A DNA stretch of 64,000 bases from Liolophura sinensis (lineage: Eukaryota; Mollusca; Polyplacophora; Chitonida; Chitonidae). The notes below the pieces were generated by a model, which did not search any database, was not told the origin of the DNA, and saw only the letters and a program-made list of their open reading frames with translations. The DNA lies in the NCBI RefSeq assembly GCF_032854445.1, contig NC_088302.1, positions 3,522,338-3,586,337 of the forward strand, given 5' to 3'. The position numbers and the translations under genes are program-made. How positions within the stretch are numbered: the stretch's first letter is position 1; each line of letters starts with the position of its first letter. Positions 47,101 through 56,312 of the stretch are shown here, piece by piece.

Positions 47101-48472
47101 TTTTCTCCTGTTCTTATTACATTAGAATTGCCAGCCCACACTCTGGTCTTGTTGAGGTATGCTTATGTGTGTATGGGTGAAGCTTTCTGTCCTGTAACTC
47201 GGGTATTTTGCTGCAAAAACTGAACTTATATGTCTTAATTATGTCCATCCGTAGCACTAGGAGTGGGTCATGGCCAAGTTGTCAAAGGTGCTTTCTTTCA
47301 CTAACTGGAACACATCAGGTGTGAGTTCAAACCCAGAATTGTACAGGAAGTTATTGGATTGCGTCATTCTCACTCTTCAGTGATGTATGCCAGGTCGATA
47401 GTTCCACTTACACAAAGATGCTGTGAACATATGTACTATCTGTACATCACATATGGGAAAGTAAACCACAAAGACTAGTGGTTTACCCAGTTTGTCCAGT
47501 TTGATCCACCCATAAACTGTCTGCCATCATACACATGTAAGTGAGAAATTTTGGGTATGCATTCAACAGCACTCAATCATTGATGTGTAACAGCTGATCT
47601 ATGTGTGTTAACAGAGTGTATGACACAGAGGAGTATAGATTGGTACAGACCAATATGGGCCACACAGACTCTGTGAGGAGCATCATTCACATCCCTGAGA
47701 GGAATCAGGTAGGGTTGTTTGACTGGTGGTTGTATAAATCAGGTGCTACAATATCTACAATGTGGACAAAGTCTGTGTGCTGCTGTCATGCACCAGAGCT
47801 TTCCTAGTCATATTGTTTGACACAGTATTACATGTACTCACATGCTCAACCATCTCTGTCTTCAAAAGCAAAACTGTGGAATTACCAGAGTTTGTAGTTT
47901 GAGGCAGTAAAACTCACTCTTACTTGCGAGATCATGATACTCACTAACTGGCTACACAGTCAAGGTATAGAATTACCATCTACAGGAGATTTGTACATAC
48001 ATGTATGTGACGGATAGTTGATGCAGGTGGAGGCTGACACACAGTCCAGCAGTCGATGAAGACCAGTTGCCTTTCAGCAATGTGCCATTATAGTTTTTGC
48101 ATCTGTCCATCACACGTGGGAAACATGATGTCAGTAACTTGGCAAGGCCCTTGGTTTACCATGGGCACTTCAGCTTTCTCCCTCCATAAAACTTACTACC
48201 AAATGTATGTGTATGTGGAATGATAGAGCTTCTAATACATTATAATACAAACCGTTCAGCGTTTTATCTTACAGTATGTCTCTTGTTCATGGGACAAAAC
48301 AATACGTGTGTGGAACGCGTGGAAGAGGGTTCGCAGGAAAACCATGCCAAAATCTGAGAAAGGAGTTCTCAAGAAAGAGGAATATCTTACAGAGAGGACT
48401 GAGGAAGGTTTTGAAGCGGATGACAAGGAGCTGGATGAGGAGATCAGAGAGGAAAACAGCCCGTCCCCATGA
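32143..48472 (+). CDS. WD40-repeat protein, about 13 blades, 20 exons
   Basis: Exons: 32143-32245, 32804-32894, 33335-33422, 34146-34242, 34531-34639, 35698-35766, 36211-36279, 36587-36770, 37120-37213, 37551-37649, 38184-38274, 39119-39305, 40706-40802, 42394-42533, 43324-43354, one copy of the 70-nt exon in the array at 44001-45680, 46340-46523, 46865-46980, 47615-47708, 48275-48472. All phases agree, giving 736 aa. WD blade ends are plain: GCEDGVVKTWEAES, SAGYDQKLVIYDS, FTGSFDKTVKIWSADG, SGDNEGAVIKWER, ASEDSNIYVWGFDD, TGSEDSTIRIWAGD, SCSWDKTIRVWNAW. About eight blades precede and five follow a charged linker in exon 12 (KIKKTRRTGSKARE then acidic), so two propellers are likely. The C-terminus is acidic and charged. 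There is no signal peptide or membrane segment, so it is probably a cytosolic or cytoskeletal scaffold. The family was not recognised; ciliary WD proteins are one possibility only. Confidence 0.9.
32698..32735. repeat. (TG)n-(CG)n alternating purine-pyrimidine tract
   Basis: About 36 bp of uninterrupted alternation, TGTGTG changing into GCGCGCGCACGCGCGCGCAC, lies in WD40 intron 1 about 70 bp before exon 2. Such tracts readily adopt Z-DNA. Confidence 0.9.
35078..35697 (+). repeat. 44-bp minisatellite ending exactly at the exon 6 acceptor
   Basis: About 14 units, spaced 44 bp apart in the right-hand part (boundaries at 35301, 35345, 35389, 35433, 35477, 35521, 35565, 35609, 35653, 35697). Each unit contains TGTTTTTGTTGACAG followed by ATATG, that is, the exon 6 splice acceptor and first exon bases, then a TTGATCTCCCAGCCTAAACT spacer. 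Only the last copy continues into the exon (ATATGATCAGAAATTG). Since 44 is not a multiple of 3, use of an earlier copy would shift the frame. Confidence 0.9.
35698..35766 (+). CDS. WD40 gene exon 6
   Basis: 69 nt, phase 2 in and 2 out. It encodes YDQKLVIYDS and the following loop, completing the blade begun in exon 5 (IYSAG). Its acceptor TTGTTGACAG is the last of about 14 tandem copies of the same sequence. Confidence 0.9.
38184..38274 (+). CDS. WD40 gene exon 11, with an internal copy of its own acceptor
   Basis: 91 nt, phase 1 in and 2 out, encoding VPILIFSGDNEGAVIKWER. The acceptor sequence TTCTGATTTTCAG (38171-38183) is repeated exactly 28 bp downstream at 38199-38211, where it is coding (I-L-I-F-S). 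Use of the inner copy would remove 28 nt and shift the frame. Confidence 0.88.
39119..39305 (+). CDS. WD40 gene exon 12 (charged linker)
   Basis: 187 nt, phase 2 in and 0 out. It encodes a lysine/arginine-rich stretch (KIKKTRRTGSKARE), then a glutamate-rich one (EQQESEEEKAK), and ends FNQPVIPP. This is the only long non-WD segment between the two blade groups. The donor CCACCT|GTAAGT is duplicated 151 bp downstream. Confidence 0.88.
39270..39470 (+). repeat. decayed tandem duplication of the exon 12 3' end and donor
   Basis: Three units of about 67-83 bp begin with GTCATTACAC or a variant (39271, 39354, 39421). The first contains CCAGCCTGTCATCCCACCT|GTAAGT, the real exon end and donor. The third repeats it as TCAGCCTGTTATCCCACCT|GTAAGT (donor at 39457). 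Reading on to the second donor would meet an in-frame stop, so it is probably silent. Confidence 0.8.
41141..41290 (-). mobile_element. SINE copy, truncated, in WD40 intron 13
   Basis: On the complement it reads TCCGGCCGTAAGTGGGATGG, GGCTCTGCCTGGTTTCATC, ATAATGCTGGCCGCCGTCAT and GTACGGCGCAAAACACCAAT, the 3' body of the 4139 SINE. The tRNA-like head is missing. Inserted antisense to the gene. Confidence 0.82.
41698..42407 (+). repeat. 30-bp minisatellite running into WD40 exon 14
   Basis: About 23 units, mostly 30 bp. The unit is TTGACTTGCATGTTTCAG followed by ATGTGTACGGTT, that is, the exon 14 acceptor plus the first 12 or so exon bases. The real acceptor is the last copy (CAG ending 42393). 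The exon's reading frame stays open backward through about six units, to a TAG near 42190, and reads (VYGFDLHVSD)n. The earliest units (41698-41950) are more variable in length. Confidence 0.92.
42394..42533 (+). CDS. WD40 gene exon 14
   Basis: 140 nt, phase 1 in and 0 out. It starts with VWGFDDAAVGVLKN, finishing the blade begun by ILAASEDSNIY in exon 13. The first bases of the exon are the same as those in each unit of the preceding 30-bp array, so upstream acceptors at 42361, 42301, 42271 or 42241 could extend it in frame in 10-aa steps. Confidence 0.88.
43010..43105 (+). mobile_element. SINE 3' remnant in WD40 intron 14
   Basis: CACTTGGGTTTTCCCCACCC, then ATGCCTGAATGTTAAACAAC and an ATAAATAAACA end resemble the 3' part of the SINE families in this window. 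Heavily decayed. Confidence 0.4.
43324..43354 (+). CDS. WD40 gene exon 15 (31-nt microexon)
   Basis: It lies between TGTGTTGTAG and GTTTGT and encodes ESDSVTNRVA plus one nucleotide. It is needed to bridge phase 0 (exon 14) to phase 1 (exon 16), which supports it despite its size and the weak donor. Confidence 0.7.
43801..44000. other. assembly gap (200 N)
   Basis: Exactly 200 N, which usually marks a gap of unknown size. It abuts the first visible unit of the exon-16 array, so the true array is probably longer than the 16 units seen. Confidence 0.97.
44001..45707 (+). repeat. 105-bp tandem array amplifying WD40 exon 16 with both splice sites
   Basis: Sixteen full units, start = 44001 + 105k (k = 0-15), with no indel, plus a 27-bp partial unit. 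Each unit is acceptor AGCTGTAGTACAG, a 70-nt exon (offset 13-82, encoding QGDLTDVACDGVILDMDYNP then V-A), donor and a short spacer. Phase 1 in and 2 out fit exon 15 and exon 17. Donor is GT in units 1, 2, 4, 6, 8, 10, 12, 15 and AT in 0, 3, 5, 7, 9, 11, 13, 14. Unit 2 has an in-frame TAG at its third codon. Because 70 is 1 modulo 3, only one copy (or 1 + 3n) can be spliced in without a frameshift. The 653-codon minus-strand frame exists only because 105 is divisible by 3. Confidence 0.95.
46340..46523 (+). CDS. WD40 gene exon 17
   Basis: 184 nt, phase 2 in and 0 out. It starts NEFAYASSDKMVYIRKF, continuing the blade begun by exon 16, and contains the clearest blade of the protein (LQGHDGDITCVVWNKVRNKW then TGSEDSTIRIW). 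The junction with exon 16 is what fixes the frame of the repeated exon. Confidence 0.93.
46865..46980 (+). CDS. WD40 gene exon 18, with duplicated donor
   Basis: 116 nt, phase 0 in and 2 out, encoding GVCCMCVDVFNGCIVAGMQN and VI-R. The donor region GTCATCAG|GTATGTTCAT (46973-46990) is followed at once by a second copy, GTCATCAG|GTATGCTCAT (46991-47008). Use of the second donor adds 18 nt in frame (YVHVIR). Exon 19 (RVYDTEEYR) joins either one. Confidence 0.9.
47265..47590 (+). mobile_element. diverged full-length SINE in WD40 intron 18
   Basis: A tRNA-like B box GTGTGAGTTCAAACCC lies about 60 bp in. The 3' part carries CATAAACTGTCTGCCATCAT, AAGTGAGAAATTTTGGGTAT and ACTCAATCA, in the same order as in the 4139 SINE. 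Confidence 0.6.
48130..48225 (+). mobile_element. SINE remnant in WD40 intron 19
   Basis: CAGTAACTTGGCAAGGCCCT, TTGGTTTACCATGGGCACTT and CTTTCTCCCTCCATAAAACT resemble the stretch at 57735-57880 (CAGTAACTTGCCAAATG, GGTTTACGTCGGCACTTC, TTCCTCCACCGATAAAA). The two are copies of one SINE subfamily. Confidence 0.6.
48275..48472 (+). CDS. WD40 gene last exon (last blade strand and charged tail)
   Basis: 198 nt to the TGA at 48470-48472. It opens with YVSCSWDKTIRVWNAWKRVR, the final WD strand, and then a mixed basic and acidic tail (KKEEYLTERTEEGFEADDKE) ending in SPSP. The tail is predicted to be unstructured or helical. Confidence 0.93.
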   Translation, partial: YVSCSWDKTIRVWNAWKRVRRKTMPKSEKGVLKKEEYLTERTEEGFEADDKELDEEIREENSPSP

Positions 48473-48829
48473 CCCCTGGGGAATGGATACCTGTGGGTGG
48501 GTGGTGCAAAAGTGGACTTGTAACAGGTGTATATGTATACATGTATGTTTTTCCTGCTGAATTTGGCATGTTTGCTGGGCTCATGGGGTTTTGTGTTCTG
48601 TACATTGGAAATGCTCACACAGACATGAAATTGTTACTCTTACAACAGATTGTTTCCTGAGGTCAGAGATATTTGGTAACATCAGCTTTAACACTGTTCC
48701 ATTCTGACTGAATTATAGTTAACTTAAAAGTTTCACATAGTCATTCATTTTTTTATTGGGTTTGTTTTGGTTTTAATGCATTTGCTTTGGGTAGCAACAC
48801 GGGGTATTGTTTATTATTTGGCATGACTT

Positions 48830-48835
48830 AATAAA
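48830..48835 (+). terminator. candidate poly(A) signal of the WD40 gene
   Basis: AATAAA lies 357 bp after the stop and is followed by T-rich and then GT-rich sequence (GGGTATTTTGGGTGG). A second AATAAA near 50170 could end a longer transcript. Confidence 0.5.
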
Positions 48836-48839
48836 GCTT

Positions 48840-50460
48840 TCTTCATTTTTTAATATATGGGTATTTTGGGTGGATTCTTTGGGTTTTGTGGAAATACTAT
48901 AGGGTTTTATTTCTGGATCATTTCAGGCTTAGTTGAGTTTTAGTTTTCCTCCAGTGGCATTGCTCACTGGTTGACAGTGATGTGCAGATTTTTTCTTGTA
49001 TGAGTTTGATGGTCTTATGAGTCTGATTGTTATTCTGTTACAAGGGTAAGGGTGAGTTGTAGATTTTACTGTGAAATTCATGCCAAAGGGAATATTTTAG
49101 GATGAGATATGGTTTCTGCTCACCTTTTGGTAGGATTAAGATGGGCTTATAAAATATGGAAATTACCTGGATTTCTTTTTCAGATATTATTTACAAATAT
49201 ACATGAAATGCAATTTGGTGTAAAGAGGGGGGATTGTTTTTAAATTAATATATATTATCCTTTTCACTTCTGTGTGGAAAATACTTTCCACATATCCCAA
49301 GGCCTGTTGCTAAAGAATTTGTCATGACATGATGTTGGTCTGGTGTAAACCGACAGTACATATAGACTCATCATGTCATTGGAATGTTACTGTATCATGA
49401 CCTCAAACACTGCCCTGGGAGCTCTGTTGTACAAGGTAACCCCTGATAAAAAAAAACAGGTCTGTAGATTTTCTCATAAGATGCTATATATTTGTTGATA
49501 CATGTACTCTTTATTCTACTCAGATTTATTCCATTGTATCAAAAGTTTATGCAGTATTACAGACGTACATGTATAGCACGGCAACTTATACAGGGCTGAA
49601 GATAAGTGGTTTTCAGAGGTCTGCACAGAGTTGTTTTTGAGGCCATAAATGTGTGATGTAAAACGTCCTGCAAAACTAACTTTGTATTGTTTGCTGAAAG
49701 GTATGTATTACTGAAAAGCCATAAAGACTTTGTATTCTGTGTTTTCATGGTTGTTTCTGTGGAATATTCTATCTGTTTTCTTGCGTTGATGATTGAAGAA
49801 TCAAATATGTATATTTATTGTTGTTTTGTGATAGTTCTGTGTGATTATGAGTCATTTAAATGAAAACAGTTATCTCAACAAAAGCTATCAGCTATTTTTT
49901 TAAATTAGGAAATATATTTTTATCTTTTATTCTCCATCATATAGAGGTGCCTTGTTTGTTTTTATTTGTAAATTACTATAGTAGTACTGTTAGCTATTCA
50001 TTTTCCTGGTTGTCCATGGTATTTTGGTATCTTACATTTGTGTGCTATACTGGGTTTGATTCTACATCTGGAATGTATACATTTATTTGTGAAAAATGCA
50101 TCATCCTCATATTTAAAGTTCTATTTCACTGGTATATATTGACTGTATTTTGTGATACTTTTAGAGAGTCAATAAATTTTAATAAGTTATAACGTTGTGT
50201 GATTGTCCTGTGATGAGAAGATATAAAAATACAAAAGTTATGAATAAATTTAGCAATTTATTTTCAAGTAAAAAGAATCCATGGGAATCAAGGGAAACAA
50301 CTGAGATATTCTTGATTTTTATGTTGATTACCTCCCTTAGGTCACAATACACGGATTCACAGTTCCCTTCTTTCCCTTTTTCTTCTAAGCCTAGCACCTT
50401 TACTTTTGTTTTCGACATTACCACAGACCTTAGGTGAACAACCAGTCGTTTATAACCTCA
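48840..50460. other. AT-rich 3' flank of the WD40 gene, no gene seen
   Basis: Strongly T-rich on the plus strand with only short open frames. It could be extended 3' untranslated region up to about 50190. Confidence 0.5.
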
Positions 50461-50499
50461 TGTCACACTCCATTTTGACAAAATCATCCTTCCAGTCTT

Positions 50500-51265
50500 C
50501 ACCCTCAATCCTTTGACTGCATAAACCCCTGACTTCACTCCCTCCTGTCACAAACATACATCTCTGATTTCACACTCCATCCTGTCACAAACATACATCC
50601 CTGATTTCACACTCCATCTTGTCACAAACATACATCCCTGACTTCACACTCTATCCTGTCGCAAACATACACCCCTGACTTCACACTCCATGTGACTTCA
50701 CACTCCATCCTTTCACAAACACACATCTCAAACATCACACTCCATCCTGTCACAAACATACATCCCAGACTCCACACTCTGTCCTGTTCCAAACATACAT
50801 CCCAAACCTCAAGCTCCATCCTGTCACAAACATACATCTCAGACTTCACACTCTATCATGTCCCAAACATACATCCGTGACTTCACACTCCATCCTGTCC
50901 CAAACATCCATCCCGGATATCACACTCCATTCTGTCACAAACATACATCCGTGACTTCACACTCCATCCAGTCACAAACATACATCCCAAACCTCATGCT
51001 CCATCCTGTCACAAACATACATCTCAGACTTCACACTCTATCATGTCCCAAACATACATCCCTGATTTCACACTCCATCCTGTCCCAAACATCCATCCCG
51101 GATATCACACTCCATTCTGTCACAAACATACATCCGTGACTTCACACTCCATCCAGTCACAAACATACATCCCCAACCTCACACTCCATCTTTTCAAAAA
51201 TATACATCCCTGACTTCACACTCCATCCTGTCAAACATACACCCCTGATTTCCCACTTGTACTGT
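50500..51265. repeat. 37-bp minisatellite, about 20 copies
   Basis: Units of about 37 bp have the form CACACTCCATCCTGTCACAA then ACATACATCCCTGACTT, with single-base variants. Blocks of several units are themselves repeated (about 50820-50960 and 51000-51150 are nearly identical). Because 37 is not a multiple of 3, the translated product rotates through three frames, which shows that the open frames here are not selected. Confidence 0.92.
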
Positions 51266-53980
51266 TATAAACATGCATCTTTAACTTTACTCTCCATCAT
51301 GTTACACCTTATCTGGCCACGGAGACTTTGCCATCACGCCTAGACCGGATGACTTGTGCACCCGATTATAACATTGTTTAGGTACTCTTTGAGCAAAGTT
51401 CTGTGCAAAAATGCCTAAATCCAATTAATAGTGCGCACCTTTTTACGACGATTGGCATCGACTTTAGATAATTCTTGGAAATAGGGTATGTTTTGAGTTA
51501 CTCGTCACGTGAGATCATGTCCTAAACCCGTTAGACCTCTTGGTATGTCAGTTATGTTCTGAAACTGACTTCATCTTTGCCACAACCTTACCTGAGTATT
51601 CCAACTTATTCAATAGCTCAACAGGCAATGGTGACCAACGATACTGTTTGGAAAGTGAAACAGAAGTATGAATTACTGGATACTTTTTAAACAAGCAAAA
51701 GACGCTTTGACAGCGAGTTGACATGCCGTGACATGAAAGGTCAAACACCGATGCGCATGCAGAGCGCACTAAAACATCAGTTACACGTGTAAAATATGGC
51801 TACCGTGACAATTGTTAGAAGGGCACGAAGGCGAGATATTAAGGAATTCCCGCTTGTATACGCCACGGAATGTTCAGGAGGCCGTGGAGCCGTTTGCGTA
51901 TGCAATTCCCCTGACCTTTTCCCGTGACACGTAAATTTTGGAAGCTATGTATTTTCATTCCGTCAACTTGCTCCCAGGAACGTTCTGCTTAAATACAAGA
52001 ATCTTACTTTGTCACCTCGGCTGTGAACTAGACTTTACCCAACATTAACAGTTGAGAGCCGATTTCTTAACTACTACACGCCAAGTACGCTATACATGTG
52101 TTCTAGCGAATGGTGATCATCGAGAAGTGTAACTTGGTTACTTTTTTTGGAGGCATTGGCAAAAACTAGACATTTTTTAACTACAAAGCTGACAGAATCC
52201 TGTCTACTTCCTCTTGCCATTTTCATTAAATTCAAGTTTTTTTTGTTCTCCATATGCGTAAAACATCCTGTGGGTAAATGCACTATCTGCCCACACATGT
52301 GACTGCTCAGGAAAATGGGGGCTAATCAGGTCTTCACGTCCCTAAATCAAATTAAACATTTCTTGCTTCCACTTCGGTAATGGTAAGGTCACCGATAACT
52401 GCTCTTAGCTGTCTAAGCACAGTTCATGACAGACACCCTCTGACATATTGGCATCAAATAACCGGTGCTGAGACAAGTTTCGGGGACGTATTAGAGTTCA
52501 GCTTTGACACTTGACATATTTGACCATTTTTTGTATCTATCTCCACGATGCTGCTAAAAAAAATTAACTTCGAGAAAGACAAAGTTGAAGTAAGAAGTTA
52601 TGGCAAAACCCCGACCAGAATTTTAAAATAGCGGGAAACGAGAAGAGAGAAAGCTTCCGTCCTCCCTCAAAATCGGCTAAAATAAAATAAGAAAAATCTG
52701 AAGAAGTTAGAAAAATATAAAAGTAGGTCAAAGTTGCACAGTTTGGTTTTACAATACTATAATAACGATTTCAAATCGTTGGTAAAAGAGTAGAATAGAA
52801 CTAAAAACAAATACGGCGGAAGTAATTTTCCACCGCTTTAGTAGCCAAATGCGAAACTACTATTTCTAATGCCGGCGTTTGACTGGTTGGCTATTTCACA
52901 ATAGTTGGCGGAACTTGGTTTTTATATTCCTTTGGTTTCCATTAGCCAGAAACAAAACTATTTAAAAGAACACTGTCCCATCAGGGGTTCCTTAACCGTG
53001 TAACTTTTGCATTAATTGTAAACCAATTAGGTTTTGGATTTTTTGTCTGTCGCCCTCTGTAAGATTTCCGTCATTGATCCTACCCGGTATGGAATGAGGC
53101 GCGAACAAACCATCATTTGAAGAAATGATTGGATTGTGAAGACGCACAATTTAGAAACCGAACAACTGTCATGTGATGCATATCTATATCATCTTTATAC
53201 ATGTATGCTCAACTGACCGAAACATGTTTCCATTATATTCAATACCAGAACCTAATCCCGGACAAGAAACTTGTATCTGCCACCCTTAAGTGAAAAGTGC
53301 TACACATTAATGTAGACATATTACGGATGTACACGCGGAGGCATGCAGGTACTCATCATACACAGAGATTTGCTGATAGGGGGGCACTTATAGCTTGATG
53401 CCGAATGTATGCATTGGTTATTTTGTATCACGGACAAGATGAGAAGTTCGAAAGTCTGGCTAGCTTAGTTGACGGGAATGGGGCCGGAAAGCAAATGACT
53501 GCACTACCAGAACGTTGCCGTGGCAAAAGTGAGTAGTCTCTGATTGTAAATGGACATATAGTGGATAAATTCGATTAGGTAGCGCGGAGTTCCCAACAAA
53601 TAAGCGTCTAATCGGACATCTATCGTACATTTCAAAACAACGCTGTGAAACCCGGTTAAATTGGGATGAATCAACGATGTTTGCCAATGTTTAAATGGCC
53701 CGTAAACTATCCCCAAACGATTAGCTGAAACAAGTATTCAGCCTCAGATCAGTGAGGAAGAGACGGAGAAAATGAGAGCTATTTCATATTGCCTAAGAAG
53801 TGACACGGATGAGTGTAAGAAGTAGATTACTTGCTTCACGGCCTGAAATCAAGATTTACTTGATTACGCTTAACAAATGGCATGGTGTGTTCGGTTTTAC
53901 TCTCTATGCTGCAGTTTTTTCTTTTTTATTCTAGATCTGAAATTTGTTTCATTCTTTCGAGCTTAGCTTTCAGAAATACA
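51266..53980. other. intergenic, no confident gene
   Basis: Only short frames are present. One at 51796-51927 (43 codons on the plus strand, start MATVTIVRRARRRDIKE) has a good start context and is discussed in the findings. The rest shows nothing recognisable. Confidence 0.45.
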
Positions 53981-53986
53981 GTGCTC

Positions 53987-54082
53987 AGCTTCACAAATCG
54001 CCGTACGACATACGGGTTTTTTGGTCCTGTTTTTGGTCCTGTATGTGCGCTTATCGTACATGTACGACATGTGTGAAACCCT
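53987..54082. mobile_element. small terminal-inverted-repeat element, relative of 10214-10350
   Basis: Left end CTTCACAAATCGCCGTACGA and right end ATCGTACATGTACGACATGT then GTGAAACC are inverted copies in part, with the same TTTGTGAA end and GTACGATAA core as the element at 10214-10350. Confidence 0.6.
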
Positions 54083-54224
54083 GATGTACACTCTTCCATT
54101 ATCCAATCTGGAACTCGATCTTTTCGATCTAGTATGCTGTCCTCAACATGTCACAGCCGTGCCCTACAAAAACATGTTTCCTTTAATCCTAAAGTAATTC
54201 TGACTTCGTATCTCTTCGTTACTT

Positions 54225-54605
54225 GTTATTAATAAAAACAATAACATCAAAATTATCACAAATGTACCGAGCACATCGACAGCACGCCAAACTTCGCTAC
54301 CTGCCAATTTCAAATCGAATCAGGAGCATTCGGCATAACAACACCCCCCCCCCAAAAAAACGTTTGGATTGAAGCCAAGTAGGTGTACACCACTAAAACG
54401 GCGGTTGACAACTTCTTTGCGAGTCTTTAATTTTTGTTTTAATAATCAGCAGAAGGAACTGTTAGTATCTATTGAGAAAAAAAAAGGAAGATGATCTTAA
54501 TTTTCTGAAGAGCAGTCGAGTTCACTTTAGCACCGTATGATTAAAATGGCGGTTCGCGAAGTTCGGCAGTTGTCCGAATGTATTCTTCGGTTACGTTCAC
54601 CTCTT
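54225..54605. mobile_element. second copy of the long foldback element
   Basis: Left arm GCCAAACTTCGCTACCTGCC then AATTTCAAATC matches the complement of the right arm (GCCGAACTTCGCGAACCGCC then ATTTTAATC), and both match the 26650-27077 element. The outer ends are more diverged than in that copy. Confidence 0.62.
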
Positions 54606-54609
54606 TATT

Positions 54610-54653
54610 CACCTTATAATGTGATAACAATAATGTTGTTATATTATAAGGTG
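54610..54653. repeat. short near-perfect hairpin
   Basis: CACCTTATAATGTGATAACA (54610-54629) pairs with TGTTATATTATAAGGTG (54637-54653), leaving a 7-base loop and a 3-base bulge. It lies next to the foldback element and is very AT-rich. No T-run or gene context suggests a terminator. Confidence 0.75.
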
Positions 54654-54819
54654 ATATGCATTCAGAGTAACTTTAAGATCACTGGGAACATGTTTTAGTC
54701 ACGCACAGCTTTCACATTTTTAGGACCTTGCTGGTAACAGGACCGAGTTCCAAGTTTGTGAATCCAACAATTTGGAGCGGTTAATCTGGGAGCTAAATTG
54801 GGAACATGGCCAACCGATC

Positions 54820-55640
54820 TCCGTGCTAATTGTATTCCTGCATAAGCCTTGCTCTGAAGGGTTGTGATTATGTATACTATCACAGTCTTGTCTTGCTCCC
54901 TACGTTCCTTTAACACCTTTGCGCTTCCCGCCGCCTTGTCTTGCTCCCTAAGTTCCTTTAACACCTCTGCACTTTCTGTACTGTCCTAAATATACAATTA
55001 CTGTCCACGAAGCAATGTGTCTCCCTGTACTCAGGGTTGTCTCAGCTATCAATTCCAGGTAGGTGTCACCATGTGTCATCACTAGTAAATCCACACAATC
55101 GTAAATCTGGTAGAAACTGGATAAATTCCAACTCGATCCGCCATTTTTAGATACATACTCCTCACAGAGGGGAATCATGTGCACAATTTTGTCACTGTCA
55201 CTAGACAAGTTTAACATTTTGACATGGGCGCGGACCTATAATCAACATTTGCCAGTAAAATGATTTCTGTACAAAATATGCTTATTGGTTGTGGTGACAG
55301 TCATGTAAATGTACATCAGAAACGTGGTTATCGCCATTGAACCGATATGCGCTGTGAGGAGTTTGCATTCAAACATGGCGGTTGGAGTTCGAATTCGTAC
55401 AATGTCCACCAGTTTCATGCTTGTGTGGATTTACTAGTGATGCAACATGGGGACACCTACCTGTAACAGATAGCTGAGACGACTATGAGTACGGAAAGAC
55501 ATATTATTTGGCGGAGAGCAGTTGTGTATTGTAGACAGTACGGGAAAAACAAAGTTGTTCAATCAACTTATGCAACAAGACAGGGCTGTGATAGTATACT
55601 TAATCACAGCCCTACCAAGCTAGCATAAATCAGGATTTTG
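54820..55640. repeat. long imperfect inverted repeat, arms about 350 bp
   Basis: Left-arm blocks return inverted on the right: GATTATGTATACTATCACAG (from 54867) as CTGTGATAGTATACTTAATC, CTCAGCTATC...AGGTAGGTGTC as GACACCTACCTGTAACAGATAGCTGAG, and CACTAGTAAATCCACACAA as TTGTGTGGATTTACTAGTG. The centre lies near 55300. The arms have diverged by point changes and small indels. The left arm also contains an internal duplication of about 50 bp (TTGCTCCCTAnGTTCCTTTA). Probably a foldback-type element or a duplicated and inverted insertion. Confidence 0.75.
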
Positions 55641-55689
55641 CTCGTTGGCTCACAATCCTCGAGGCCTTGTCCGTTTGCATTGTTTTAAT

Positions 55690-55792
55690 GTGACTGTATA
55701 TCAAATTTCATGACAGCAGAGCATTCTGAGTAATTCTAGACCGGTGACATCTAATAAATTGCAATTAACATCACTACATTTGCTTTACGTAT
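55690..55792 (+). repeat. fragment of dispersed repeat family X
   Basis: Contains GCATTGTTTTAATGTGACTG, GAGTAATTCTAGACCGGTGA and TCTAATAAATTGCAATTAAC, the 3' blocks of the family seen at 60890-62790. Confidence 0.65.
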
Positions 55793-56019
55793 TTCTTCTT
55801 AAAGGATACGTGAAACGCGCGGTTCGGCTCTCGTTATACGTAGCATATTATGTAGCCCAATATATAAAAGTACAAAAAGTTTGTCAGCTTTCTTCTTGGG
55901 GCGGCCAGTCCAGACATTTGGATAGCCTGCTGTTGTGAGGTGAACGGTGATAACTTCCAAAACACCTGTGGGGGCGCTAAGCTGAGTGTTGGTGATAACA
56001 ACACGTTCATCGATGACGT

Positions 56020-56312
56020 CTTTCCCGAATATCCCCGACCACTCAGGGAGAATAATATAATAAAAGACTTACAGCATAGAGGGTTAAAGCACAGCAGCGA
56101 CGGCAGTGTGATAACTGGCAACTGGTCCCTCGTAAACCAGTAAAATACGGCCTCATGTCAGTTTACCTCAACTAGGGTTTTATTCTGTTTATGTAAATGC
56201 TAAAACACTAGAAAATTACACGCCCTCACCCCCATGGCTGTAGTGATGTTAATTTCAATTTGTTAGAATTCACTGGTTTAGAATTACTCCAAATGCTGTG
56301 TTATTATCACAT
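56020..56312 (-). repeat. inverted copy of dispersed repeat family X
   Basis: Read on the minus strand it gives CAGCATTTGGAGTAATTCTA, AAACCAGTGA, AATAAAACCCTAGTTGAGGT, ACTGACATGAGGCCGTATTT and CCAGTTATCACACTGCCGTC, the family X block order. Confidence 0.65.

Noticed and set aside
50622..51139. Open frames with repeated HPVTNIHP-like peptides
   Set aside because: The 37-bp unit rotates the frame each time, so the peptide pattern is a by-product of the repeat.
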